64,000 nucleotides of DNA from Halobacteriovorax sp. (GTDB lineage: Bacteria > Bdellovibrionota > Bacteriovoracia > Bacteriovoracales > Bacteriovoracaceae): the NCBI GenBank assembly GCA_002716825.1, contig PBCC01000045.1:1-64000 (forward strand). Reading direction: 5' to 3'. The position numbers were made by a program, and so were the translations under genes. The notes beneath the pieces are model-generated. The model was not told the DNA's origin, did not search any database, and saw only the letters and a list, made by a program, of their open reading frames with translations. Within the stretch, counting starts at the first letter, position 1, and each line of letters starts with the position of its first letter. Shown here piece after piece: positions 1 through 8,440 of this stretch.

Positions 1-2759
1 CGTCTGAGGTAACACTTAGCCTTCAAGGATTTAACCAACCTGTTCTCTTTAGTCAGGCTCAGTTTTCCAATGGTTTGCTTGGCTGGTCTATTGACCCTCA
101 ATATACCTCCCTTGTGGGTGATGAATTGGTTGTGTCCGTACCAAGGGGCGAAGCTACAGAATATTCAACCACTTTAAAAGTTGAAAATGATGAAGGATTT
201 CTCTCTTTTCCGATAAACGTAAAGACAATAAATAAAAACGACCTTGTAATTGTATCAATGAGAAATCAAAGCACGGGTGAAGTGCAGGTTAAACTAGTTC
301 AGCATGTGACTGAATACAATGATACAGAAGTCATTATTCCTGAGGAAAAGACAGTAGATATTTCTTTAGACTCTAATGTGAACGATATCATTGAAATAAA
401 AGTACAAATAATAGTTGCGGATTCCCCCCCCTCATTCTCTTCCCTTGTTGGTCAATTGTTTAATGCCTATGCGGCTACAGGAATTGATGGGCTTGAAACG
501 TCTCAGATATCTCCTGCTCACTACAATATCAAGATTATTGAAAACACAAAAATTCACAATGCCCCAAGCTATCCTGAAAAAGAAAACTCTGAGGTACTTA
601 GTTTTTTCAGTATTAGAAATGACAATATTCCCAATAAATCCTTGGAGTCAGAAAACTGGGCGGCCAATGTTATTCGCTTGAAAGGAGTTCAGATTAAACT
701 TGATCTTGATGATGGCGCAGTCGGAGCTAAGAATAGAAAGATTTACATTTGTGGCGTCGTTCTTATCCAAGGAATAGGTAAGTATATATTTAAACCAACT
801 GTTAATGCCACGCCAGAGACGAGGGTCGCAGCAACTCAAAATTGTGTAAGTGTCGATACTAATGATGATGGGGTTGCAGTTATAGTAGGTCAGAACTTTA
901 TCTTAAATGAGAGCTATTCTCTAAACTATCATGAAAGTATTAACTTTAGCCTTATAGTTTCCTTGGATCCTATAGTAAAAGAAGTTTACGACGACATTAT
1001 CAATAACAGTTTTTCATTAAGTCACGTCAATGTTGGAACAAAAAAAATCGCTGGAGAACACTTCTCTAACGTATCTTTTTCGCCTCTGAGTACAGTTATT
1101 CCTAAAAATCAATTTTTAATATGGTCTGGCATAGATACAGACAAGAAATCAGAGCATTATGGTGATTTGAATAACTTTGATGGTGGAGACTCTTGGGCGT
1201 TATTGAATGAGTATCGCAGTGGAGCAGTATCGCATTTTTCTGATCTGGCTTTTGATCTTGGAAAGACTGAAGGAATGACCGTTGGAGATATTAGTAAGAT
1301 GAATGGAGGTATATTTTATACTGACGATGAGGCGAGTGAAAACGACAAAGGAGTTATTGTTAGACGAGCACATGCTGCCCATAAGTTTGGTAAAAATCTA
1401 GATCTTATGACTCCAAACTTCAGGACGGGAAGAAATTCTAACATGTTTGAACTAATTGAAGATGCCACAGAGATATTAAAAATTGACAAAAATGAGGAGA
1501 TTCAAGTTTTAGGACTATCTATAGTGGGTCGTAAAAAGAGCTCTGTAAATGGAAAAATAAGTTATGGTGATAGTAAGCTAAAAAGGCTTGAAACAGCTAG
1601 ATATAGTTGTATCAATAATAAAACATCAGACTCTTTGATCAGGCATATACCGACAGGACATTATGCGCACTGGCATATTGAGGGCGATAAGTATATTGGA
1701 CAAAGTTCTGTGAAGCGCCCTCATGTGAGCATTATTAAGGATGAACACATAACATTTAACTTAGCTGAAACAGCCTCGTCTGTTTCAACGATTGGGGGCA
1801 TTAAAAAAATTAGCTACGAATATGATTACTCCAATATAGGAACACTACCCTACGTAAACAACTCTAATACATTTGGCTTTCATATTTTAAAGAATAAGAC
1901 CGAACAGCTTTATAGTTATAGCCAAAAAGACGGTGTGTTTCTGAATAATCTTGCTGATGAACCAAGCTTAGCGCCTAGCTTAGAGGTAAGTAGTCAAAAT
2001 AGTGTACTTGCAATCACCTATAGTCCGGACCAAATGAAAGCCTTTGGTTTTGATCCGGCTTCGATTACAATTAAGTTTGTGGGGGTTAATGGTGATGCTT
2101 GCACCGAAATAGATAGAGGGCTTCTCGCCATAGAGGACTGTGGTGGAGTCGCTGTTACTGGAACGCTTCATACTAATGGAGGAGGTTTTGTTTCAATCGA
2201 TAGCTTTGTTAATAGTGATGCCTTTATAGGAAAAGGTGCAAAGATTTGTGGGGAGTCTAGAATTGAAGGCGCTAATACAGAAATTCTGGGAAATGTTCTG
2301 ATTAATAATTCCTACTCCGGGGATTGTGAATTGAATATCTTTGGAGACAATTCGGTGGAGGGCCTATCTATTATTGTCGATAATACTAAGTTTTGTGAGA
2401 ATAGCTTTGGAAATATTTCAGTTTTTGGAAGCTTTGTTAATCTTGGGGGGACAACGAAAATTGATGGAAATGTAGTAATTGGACCAAATACAAATATTGA
2501 CGGCTCGGTTGAAATAACTGGAAGTGGAGGTTCAAATAGTATGATTAGTGATTCTATTATCGCTGGGGCCACATCAATCTCGGGTATATTTCATGTCGCA
2601 AATGCTGAAATTAGAGATTCCTCAATTAAAGCAAGTAACCAAATTGGAATACAAGGGTCGGGAATTGATATTTCAGGAGCAAGGGTTCTAAACTCAAGCG
2701 CAACCGGTTATGGACTTATTAATGGAGATATTACTGATGGAGCAACGTTTTCAGGATGA
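1..2759 (+). CDS. large cell-surface protein with C-terminal beta-helix-like repeats, 5' end outside the window
   Basis: The reading frame is already open at base 3, so the TTG at 75 is not the real start and the gene begins left of the window. The visible part is about 918 residues. The N-terminal part reads like immunoglobulin-like or adhesin repeats (beta-rich, few Cys). From about base 2100 the protein becomes a Gly/Ile/Asn-rich series of short strands (for example KIDGNVVIGPNTNIDGSVEI), resembling a parallel beta-helix with one turn per 15-20 residues. That layout is typical of exported adhesins or surface fibres, but no family is recognised. Translation would end at TGA 2757-2759, yet the same frame stays open and protein-like for 100 more codons (separate entry). 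Base composition is more AT-rich than the housekeeping genes downstream. Confidence 0.75.
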   Translation, partial: SEVTLSLQGFNQPVLFSQAQFSNGLLGWSIDPQYTSLVGDELVVSVPRGEATEYSTTLKVENDEGFLSFPINVKTINKNDLVIVSMRNQSTGEVQVKLVQHVTEYNDTEVIIPEEKTVDISLDSNVNDIIEIKVQIIVADSPPSFSSLVGQLFNAYAATGIDGLETSQISPAHYNIKIIENTKIHNAPSYPEKENSEVLSFFSIRNDNIPNKSLESENWAANVIRLKGVQIKLDLDDGAVGAKNRKIYICGVVLIQGIGKYIFKPTVNATPETRVAATQNCVSVDTNDDGVAVIVGQNFILNESYSLNYHESINFSLIVSLDPIVKEVYDDIINNSFSLSHVNVGTKKIAGEHFSNVSFSPLSTVIPKNQFLIWSGIDTDKKSEHYGDLNNFDGGDSWALLNEYRSGAVSHFSDLAFDLGKTEGMTVGDISKMNGGIFYTDDEASENDKGVIVRRAHAAHKFGKNLDLMTPNFRTGRNSNMFELIEDATEILKIDKNEEIQVLGLSIVGRKKSSVNGKISYGDSKLKRLETARYSCINNKTSDSLIRHIPTGHYAHWHIEGDKYIGQSSVKRPHVSIIKDEHITFNLAETASSVSTIGGIKKISYEYDYSNIGTLPYVNNSNTFGFHILKNKTEQLYSYSQKDGVFLNNLADEPSLAPSLEVSSQNSVLAITYSPDQMKAFGFDPASITIKFVGVNGDACTEIDRGLLAIEDCGGVAVTGTLHTNGGGFVSIDSFVNSDAFIGKGAKICGESRIEGANTEILGNVLINNSYSGDCELNIFGDNSVEGLSIIVDNTKFCENSFGNISVFGSFVNLGGTTKIDGNVVIGPNTNIDGSVEITGSGGSNSMISDSIIAGATSISGIFHVANAEIRDSSIKASNQIGIQGSGIDISGARVLNSSATGYGLINGDITDGATFSG

Positions 2760-3062
2760 GCCGCCATACAGGCATCCAGTCACACTCTTTATTTCATCAA
2801 CCATATTACTTCGCGTGGACTTGTTACTGGATCAAAGACAGTTGTTGCTGGCAATGGAGAAATTAGTGGTACAATTTCAAATGGAGGAAGGACTCAATGG
2901 GCATCGACTCCTTCGCGAAGGTCTTACCTTCATTCTCCATCTTCAATTGGAGGAGGTGGAAATGTTTCAGGGGTGGGTTCCATTTCAGGTGGGGGAGAAC
3001 TTAGAACATCGATAAGTAACGGACATTGGTCAAACGGAGTATTTACTCCTTATGCGAACTAG
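2760..3062 (+). pseudogene. in-frame continuation of the surface protein beyond the TGA at 2757
   Basis: Reading on in the same frame after the TGA gives 100 sense codons before TAG 3060-3062. The product is Gly/Ser/Asn-rich (for example VVAGNGEISGTISNGG, then SSIGGGGNVSGVGSISGGG), matching the style of the upstream beta-helix region. It ends 8 nt before the next gene's ATG, as an ordinary operon gene would. No start codon with a ribosome-binding site was seen here, so it is probably the C-terminus of the surface protein. It is now separated by a nonsense codon, reached by stop readthrough, or the product of a base error. The open frame at 2710-3015 in another register is a shadow. Confidence 0.6.
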
Positions 3063-3070
3063 AGGCTTTT

Positions 3071-3295
3071 ATGAGATTTAAAAAAATTGTCACCTTGCTG
3101 TTTTTTTTGTCATTTTCATTGAGCCCACTGGCTCAGGATAAGACAGCGGAGGAAGAATATTTAGAGTCTATGAAAACGCGAGAAAAAATGATTTTAAAAG
3201 CCAAGAAAGCAAAGGTAGAGCTTGAACTAAAAATTAGAAAATATAAAATCGAGAAAGAAAAAGGGTTAGAGTTACAAGAAGATTGGGAGAAATAA
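3071..3295 (+). CDS. small exported coiled-coil protein
   Basis: 74 residues starting at ATG 3071, with AGAGG at 3061-3065 as ribosome-binding site. The in-frame upstream TTG at 3026 lies inside the preceding gene and is unlikely. A signal peptide covers the first ~21 residues (MRFKK, a Leu/Phe-rich core, then SPLAQ). The mature part is about 50 residues of Lys/Glu-rich heptad-like helix, probably a coiled coil. Only 3 nt separate its TAA from the next ATG, so it is co-transcribed with the two exported paralogues downstream. No family is recognised; a small periplasmic partner of the surface proteins is only a guess. Confidence 0.7.
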   Translation: MRFKKIVTLLFFLSFSLSPLAQDKTAEEEYLESMKTREKMILKAKKAKVELELKIRKYKIEKEKGLELQEDWEK

Positions 3296-3298
3296 ATA

Positions 3299-4459
3299 AT
3301 GAATAGGTCAACTTTGTTACTATTTCTCTCTCTTTTATTTTCATGCCAGAGGGCTTTGGCTTTTGAAAAATATTTTCAAGGAGCCTATCTCAATATTCTA
3401 AGCGAGAAAATCCACACACTTTCGGTGAAAATGGGACCTAATACATTATTTAAAGGTGATCAAATAATTAAAAAACTGTGTCCTGTACCGAAGAAGGAGT
3501 GCGACATCAAGTTAGATGAATATTATTTCCTTACTGAACTTAAGGATAAAAGTTGTTATTCAAAAAAGAAAGATGAGACATGTATTATCTCAGGTTATAT
3601 AGTCGCGCAGCTTTTAAAGGAGAGATTACTCAAGAAAATGCCAATCGAAGGCTACAAAACGGATACACGATCGTTAAGTAGCGTCGGTTACAAATGGGGG
3701 AGGCTCTATAACAGAGAGGGGGATTTTAATACATTAACAGGCTCGAAGAGAGCAGGTAGCTATTACTCCCCCGGTTTTCCTTTGATATTTGGGCAAACTA
3801 GTATAGTTGAAGGCAAGTACAAGAGAGATGAGTGGGGAAATATCGAAAAGCCAAGAGGTCTGAAAATTATCAACCCCTTTGAGAATGATTCTTTGGAAAT
3901 GTGGTATCAGTCGGAATGGGTTTACGATAATATTTATCCAGTTGATAAAGGAGGGTTTACACTAAAGAAAGAGTTTGACTGCTCCAAGATAAAAATTAAT
4001 ACAAAAGATTATAAATACTTTGATTTCAAGGATGATTCAACTAATTTCGACATCACAAAAATCAATACAATTTGCCACGAACTGACTTATAAGATCTTTA
4101 AGTCTGAAAATGGTGTGCTATACACATACATAAAATCTAACTTTTACGACTCTGAATTTGAACATTCTCCTGAATATATTACAGAAGAAACTAGAGACAC
4201 AAATATCGGCATTCCTGCAGCTGAGTATCAAAAACTTCCTAGCGTTGTGGCAGCTTTTGAAGAGAGGGAGTTGTTTCCAGACCCTCAAAATCCTGAGAAG
4301 TATATTAACTATGTCCTTTTTCAAGAAATAGAAAACTCTGATAACGAAGAACAAAAGTGGAACAAATCGAGAGGGTTTCGTTTTTTAAGACATTTCCCAC
4401 TTAAAGATGCTGATCAGGGAAAATTAAGAAAGATAAAGCCTGTACTTGAATTTCACTAA
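3299..4459 (+). CDS. exported protein of unknown function, first of a tandem paralogous pair
   Basis: 386 residues with an N-terminal signal sequence; cleavage is likely after RALA, before FEKYF. LFSC at residues 12-15 could pass for a lipobox, but the paralogue conserves the later FEKYF boundary, which favours signal peptidase I. The first ~150 residues share long near-identical stretches with the next gene (HTLF-GDQIIKK, DEYY-LTEL, CIISGYIVAQL, MPIEGY, GY-WGRLYN) and carry four or more conserved Cys, suggesting disulfides in the periplasm or outside the cell. No catalytic motif is seen. It is probably in one operon with the coiled-coil protein and its paralogue. Confidence 0.75.
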   Translation: MNRSTLLLFLSLLFSCQRALAFEKYFQGAYLNILSEKIHTLSVKMGPNTLFKGDQIIKKLCPVPKKECDIKLDEYYFLTELKDKSCYSKKKDETCIISGYIVAQLLKERLLKKMPIEGYKTDTRSLSSVGYKWGRLYNREGDFNTLTGSKRAGSYYSPGFPLIFGQTSIVEGKYKRDEWGNIEKPRGLKIINPFENDSLEMWYQSEWVYDNIYPVDKGGFTLKKEFDCSKIKINTKDYKYFDFKDDSTNFDITKINTICHELTYKIFKSENGVLYTYIKSNFYDSEFEHSPEYITEETRDTNIGIPAAEYQKLPSVVAAFEERELFPDPQNPEKYINYVLFQEIENSDNEEQKWNKSRGFRFLRHFPLKDADQGKLRKIKPVLEFH

Positions 4460-4484
4460 ATGAAGAGACGGAAGAGGATGAACA

Positions 4485-5666
4485 ATGAGCATGAATAAGC
4501 TTATTCTCTTTATAATTTTAACAATTGCTTCAAATAATTGCTTTGCCTTTGAGAAATATTTCAAAGGATTTATTATTTACGTAGGAGGTGAAGCTCTGCA
4601 TCGATTTACTCAAGAAGGTACTGACGAAGTTCGTCCGCATACATTATTTAGCGGCGATCAAATAATCAAGAAGATCTGTCCCTCTGCTAAAAAAGAATGT
4701 TCTGTAAAGTCGGATGAGTATTATTACCTTACCGAGCTGCTTGATAAAAGTTGTCTTGACGAAAAAGAGAAATGCATTATTTCTGGATACATAGTAGCAC
4801 AGCTTCGAAAGGATATATTATTAAAACATATGCCCATTGAAGGTTATAATAACGATTCGCGCTTGCTGGGAACTATCGGATATACCTGGGGCAGGCTTTA
4901 TAATTTAAATGGAGAATTTATTGAGATAACAGAACCTAGTAAACATGTGGGAACCATGATGGGGCCTGTGAGTTTTATACAGCTATATGCAGAAAAAGGA
5001 GCGATTAAAGAGGGGGTGTACGATCCCAATAAAAGAGATGATTTCAATAATTTGCTTATTCCTAACTTCCTGAAGCTTTCAAACCCATTCAAAAATGATT
5101 CACTCGAAATGTGGTTTAATGCATCTTGGAAAACGTGGCCTTACAATACCTTTCATCATATCGATATAGGTGCCTTTGTTTTAAAAAAACATTATGACTG
5201 TTCTAAGATTAAGTTGAACGCTAAGAATTATAAATACTTCAAATCGGGAAGACCCGATGAAGTAAATCTGAATAATTTCTCTAAAGATTGTCACGACAGA
5301 ACTTTTAAAATAATCAAAGCAGAAGAAGGACTTCTTTATGCTGTGATTAAATCAAGTGTTTTCGATGAAGGATATGATCCTGATGCCAATAATTATTTTC
5401 CTAAGAAAACAGAGGATTACACTCGTCTAAAGATTAAATTAAAAGAATACAGAAAACTTCCCAATGTCATGGCAATATTTAACGAAAAGGAACTCTTTCC
5501 TGACTCAAATAATCCTAGAGAGAATATTGAATACCTACAGCTTCAAGAAGAAGAGAATTATTCTGCTGAACATATTGAATGGAAAAAGAAGCAGGTCAAG
5601 GACTTCACGTTTTTAGGTGGTTACTTACCAATAAAAGACGTAGATCAAAGCTCTATTAAGAAGTAA
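4485..5666 (+). CDS. exported protein of unknown function, second of a tandem paralogous pair
   Basis: 393 residues, starting at ATG 4485 with GAAGAGGA seven bases upstream; ATG 4491 is an alternative. A signal peptide ends near CFA, before FEKYF. The architecture and conserved Cys pattern match the preceding gene along the whole length, including a C-terminal segment with ELFPD, so the pair arose by tandem duplication. There is no recognisable enzyme motif. The gene is AT-rich like its neighbours, in keeping with a lineage-specific surface module. It ends 10 bp before the end of the convergent protease gene, with no clear terminator hairpin between them. Confidence 0.75.
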   Translation: MSMNKLILFIILTIASNNCFAFEKYFKGFIIYVGGEALHRFTQEGTDEVRPHTLFSGDQIIKKICPSAKKECSVKSDEYYYLTELLDKSCLDEKEKCIISGYIVAQLRKDILLKHMPIEGYNNDSRLLGTIGYTWGRLYNLNGEFIEITEPSKHVGTMMGPVSFIQLYAEKGAIKEGVYDPNKRDDFNNLLIPNFLKLSNPFKNDSLEMWFNASWKTWPYNTFHHIDIGAFVLKKHYDCSKIKLNAKNYKYFKSGRPDEVNLNNFSKDCHDRTFKIIKAEEGLLYAVIKSSVFDEGYDPDANNYFPKKTEDYTRLKIKLKEYRKLPNVMAIFNEKELFPDSNNPRENIEYLQLQEEENYSAEHIEWKKKQVKDFTFLGGYLPIKDVDQSSIKK

Positions 5667-5676
5667 ATACTCTTTT

Positions 5677-6120
5677 TTAGGATTTTTTTAATGCTAAATA
5701 CGACTTACTTGGATCGATGATAAAACGTCCGCGCATCGCTTGTCGGCCAAATAACATTTGAAAGCCCATGAGTGAACGATCGGTTAAGGTTATTTGAATA
5801 GTCCATTTCTCATCAAATAAAACAGCGGTCGTTTCAATCACTGGACGTCGTTCCAACTGACCGTTGGAAGAGCGAATCTTTCGAAATTCTAAAATTTCGT
5901 GATTTATCTTTTTAAGCTTTAACTCGTCTGACACTTCGTGAACAATTTTGCATTTTACAAACTGCTTGGTGCCTTTGGTGTAGATTTCGATATCTTCCGC
6001 ATGAAGAGAGGAAGTTGCAGCACCTGAGTCGGTTTTGGCTTTTAATGACTTAATCCCAAGATCAGGTAGAGAGATATGTTCTTTCCAGCCAATGGTTTTT
6101 TTTATTTTCTTGGTTTTCAT
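5677..6120 (-). CDS. RimK-associated retropepsin-like protease family (PF05618) protein
   Basis: 147 residues. D31-S32-G33 in KTDSGAATSSLHA is the family signature, matching the D-(T/S)-G of pepsin-like aspartic proteases. The C-terminal MLFGRQAMRGRF...DPSKSYLA block is the second conserved element. The family is often encoded beside rimK-type glutamate ligases and was first called an 'ATP-dependent zinc protease', though it is now viewed as retropepsin-like. No rimK is present here; the neighbour is yaiI, 4 nt upstream on the same strand, so the two are probably co-transcribed. No signal peptide, so it is cytoplasmic. Family assignment is strong; substrate is unknown. Confidence 0.88.
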   Translation of the reverse strand: MKTKKIKKTIGWKEHISLPDLGIKSLKAKTDSGAATSSLHAEDIEIYTKGTKQFVKCKIVHEVSDELKLKKINHEILEFRKIRSSNGQLERRPVIETTAVLFDEKWTIQITLTDRSLMGFQMLFGRQAMRGRFIIDPSKSYLALKKS

Positions 6121-6124
6121 CGGT

Positions 6125-6583
6125 CTATCCTAAAATTTGCGTCAATATTTTATTTAAGCCATTAGCGAAGCTTTGTCGATCGTTTGCTCCGTAGGGAGCA
6201 GGTCCACCTGTATTCATTCCACTGTCACGCAGTTCGCTCATGAAGTCTCGCATACTAAGGCGCTCTGAAATATTGTCTTCTGTGTAGACTTCACCCCGAG
6301 GGTTAATCGCAATCGCTGACTTCTCAATCACTTTAGCGGCCAGTGGAATATCTGCCGTGATGACGAGATCTTGTTCAGACACGTGATCGACAATATATTG
6401 ATCGGCCACATCAGCACCCTGATCGACATGAACAAAGCGAATCAGCGGCGTTATTGGAATGGGGATATAGGCGTTTGCAACTAAGCACACATTGATGCTT
6501 AACCTAGCGGCAGATTTAAAAACGAGTTCTTTGGCGTCTTTGGGACATGCGTCAGCGTCGATCCAAATTTTGAAATTGTCCAT
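6125..6583 (-). CDS. yaiI: YaiI/YqxD (UPF0178, DUF188) family protein
   Basis: 152 residues, the usual family length. Hallmark segments are WIDADACPKDAKE at the N-terminus, D-Q-G-A-D-V-A-D-Q-Y in the middle, VITADIPLA, NPRGEVYTEDNI and a C-terminal GGP-P-Y---DR-SFAN. The Asp-rich fold resembles PIN/NYN-type nuclease domains, but the biochemical role is not established. Start ATG at 6583 gives a conserved N-terminus. It lies just upstream of the retropepsin-like gene on the same strand. Cytoplasmic. Confidence 0.9.
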   Translation of the reverse strand: MDNFKIWIDADACPKDAKELVFKSAARLSINVCLVANAYIPIPITPLIRFVHVDQGADVADQYIVDHVSEQDLVITADIPLAAKVIEKSAIAINPRGEVYTEDNISERLSMRDFMSELRDSGMNTGGPAPYGANDRQSFANGLNKILTQILG

Positions 6584-6611
6584 CCCATTAGTTTAGCACA
6601 AAAGATGGTTT

Positions 6612-7436
6612 TTATAATATTTCGTAGAAAAAATATGTCATACCAATGGCGTGGGACCAATTGGTGGACTTAACAAATAAGGGGGAATCCTTATTAGAAC
6701 TTCTGGAGGCATCGTGAAAAATACTTCCTGTAAATAATGAAAGGTTTTTATTACTGTAGACCACGGCTAAGGAGTAGTTCGTTACAACCTGGCCTGCGCT
6801 TGATTGATAACTGGCTCTATTGGCCGTGACAAAACGATCCTGCACATCATAGAGATACGATGTGTACTCTTTGCTGGCCCACATGCTTGAGAGTCCACCG
6901 ACCAAAGTAAAGTGCCTATTCAAGTCATAGAAGCCATAAAGTAAGGGATTGAAAACTTGCCCCCTCGCCTTGGTATATTTGAGGTCGCTAGAGATGGCCT
7001 GACGAACCGGAATATTGAGTGAAAGTTTAAAACCTTTGGCATTTCTCTTATTAAAAAAATGAAAAATAAGTCCCGGCCCAAGCTCTACAATGGTGTCGAG
7101 CTTGGGCATGCCCTGCCTGATCTTGCTGTCTTTTGTCGATACCGGTAGTGATCCACCGATGCTCAGGTTAAGCTCCATCATATCAGTGTAAAAAAATCTA
7201 GCTCTAGCACCACCATCTTCATCGACGCGGTATTTGTCACCTCGGTAAATGACTGTGGGGAAGGGAACTAAAAGCGCATTAGATTGATCAGATCCTGGAT
7301 AGTGAGGAACGCTTGCATAGACAGCACCTGCACCTGCTTCAAATAGTGACTCTCTTTTTGAAGATGAAGAAGTCGTTTGCGCGAAACTTTGGGCGCAAAA
7401 CAGAGCGAAGATAAATAAGACTAGTTTTATATGCAT
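6612..7436 (-). CDS. MipA/OmpV family outer-membrane protein
   Basis: 274 residues with a clear signal peptide ending SFA-QT (residues 17-21). The mature start holds the family pattern Y-PGSDQ...PFP-V-YRGD-YRVDEDG, followed by alternating amphipathic strands and an aromatic C-terminus (MTYFFYEIL) typical of outer-membrane barrels. MipA was described as a scaffold between a murein synthase and a lytic transglycosylase; OmpV relatives are porin-like. It reads as a single gene, with a 99-bp divergent intergenic region shared with the small secreted protein at 7536. Confidence 0.85.
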   Translation of the reverse strand: MHIKLVLFIFALFCAQSFAQTTSSSSKRESLFEAGAGAVYASVPHYPGSDQSNALLVPFPTVIYRGDKYRVDEDGGARARFFYTDMMELNLSIGGSLPVSTKDSKIRQGMPKLDTIVELGPGLIFHFFNKRNAKGFKLSLNIPVRQAISSDLKYTKARGQVFNPLLYGFYDLNRHFTLVGGLSSMWASKEYTSYLYDVQDRFVTANRASYQSSAGQVVTNYSLAVVYSNKNLSLFTGSIFHDASRSSNKDSPLFVKSTNWSHAIGMTYFFYEIL

Positions 7437-7535
7437 TTATAGCCACTTGCGATCAGTAATATCTATCATACATAGCCTTTCTCCCCTTGATCGAAAAGGC
7501 TTTAAATGTACTGACTAAGTCATAAGGAGATACTT

Positions 7536-7865
7536 ATGACGAAAATGATCATGGCCGCTATGGCACTTTTACTTACAACTTCGGCATTTGCCGATGACTT
7601 TATCTGCACGATGAAAGTGGGTCAGTTTTTAACTGAGACTGAATACGCACCTTACCGAGGACGTGAAGTTAATATTGTAATGGGTGAGTACTCGTGTAAC
7701 GGTGTCATCGATAATAATATTATTGTGACGACAACCTTGGTTTCTAATACCAATGGTGACACAAAGTCAGTATCAGATAGAGCTTCTAGTAAAGTTACAA
7801 TGACGACTCTTGATATTTGGGGTGATGGCCAGGAAAGACTTGAATGCGAGTGTGGGCTTAATTAG
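7536..7865 (+). CDS. small secreted protein of unknown function
   Basis: 109 residues starting at ATG 7536, preceded by a strong AAGGAG at 7522-7527. The signal peptide ends TSAFA-DD near residue 19. The mature part is about 90 residues with four Cys (FICTM, YSCNG, CECG), likely forming periplasmic disulfides, and a beta-rich pattern. No family is recognised. It is divergent from the MipA/OmpV gene, and its stop overlaps the convergent scoB stop by 4 nt (TTAG at 7862-7865). Confidence 0.7.
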   Translation: MTKMIMAAMALLLTTSAFADDFICTMKVGQFLTETEYAPYRGREVNIVMGEYSCNGVIDNNIIVTTTLVSNTNGDTKSVSDRASSKVTMTTLDIWGDGQERLECECGLN

Positions 7866-8440
7866 CCTGCACTCACCAGGGTATCGAAGCCTTTACCATT
7901 GGGCTTAAAAACACCTCGTTCAGTAACGACGAGATCGACAACACCAACTCCGGTAAGGGGAAGTGTGCACTGCTCGACGAGCTTAACGTTTCCTTCTTTA
8001 TCGGCGTGAGACATCATGATGATGACTTGCTTGGCACCGTTAACTAAATCCATGGCACCGCCCATGCCTGTAACTTTCTTTCCAGGCACCATCCAATTGG
8101 CAAGGTTTCCTTTGGCATCGACTTCCATTCCACCTAGAACGCAAAAGTCGATATGACCGCCGCGAATCATGCCAAAGCTTAGGGCGCTATCAAAGAAAGA
8201 GGCTCCCGGCTTAATACTAATAGTCTCTTTGCCAGCATTAATTAGAGTAGGTGAGACTTCATCTTTAGCGGGACGGCCCTTAACGCCTAGGACACCATTT
8301 TCAGAGTGAATCATGATGTCCATCTCTGGTGTAATTCGCGAGGCCACCATGGTGGGCATGCCGATGCCTAAGTTGACGCTTGATCCGGGAGTAAAAAGTT
8401 TGACCACTTGATCGGCCATTTGTTCCTTAGACCAGCTCAT
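7862..8440 (-). CDS. scoB: 3-oxoacid CoA-transferase, subunit B, shortened C-terminus
   Basis: 192 residues. Subunit B of the SCOT-type family I CoA-transferases, which move CoA from succinyl-CoA or acetyl-CoA to a 3-oxoacid. The catalytic Glu is E47 in HSENGVLG; the GIGMPT loop, GGHIDFCVLGGMEVD and W-VPGK-V-GMGGAMDLV blocks are all present. Bacterial homologues run to roughly 207-218 residues and end with an acidic helix and a T-A-F-type tail; here the protein stops after FDTLVSAG, where it meets the convergent gene. The start overlaps the scoA stop (ATGA). It is the last gene of the operon. The natural substrate may not be acetoacetate, given the neighbouring aminotransferases. Confidence 0.88.
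   Translation of the reverse strand: MSWSKEQMADQVVKLFTPGSSVNLGIGMPTMVASRITPEMDIMIHSENGVLGVKGRPAKDEVSPTLINAGKETISIKPGASFFDSALSFGMIRGGHIDFCVLGGMEVDAKGNLANWMVPGKKVTGMGGAMDLVNGAKQVIIMMSHADKEGNVKLVEQCTLPLTGVGVVDLVVTERGVFKPNGKGFDTLVSAG

Noticed and set aside
2710-3015. Open frame of 101 codons in another register, overlapping the end of the surface protein
   Set aside because: Its residues look like a shadow (Leu/Arg-rich, no signal), while the frame in phase with the surface protein is protein-like across the same stretch.
3299-3370. Lipobox LFSC in the first exported paralogue
   Set aside because: The paralogue conserves the cleavage region before FEKYF and lacks an equivalent lipobox, so signal peptidase I is more likely.
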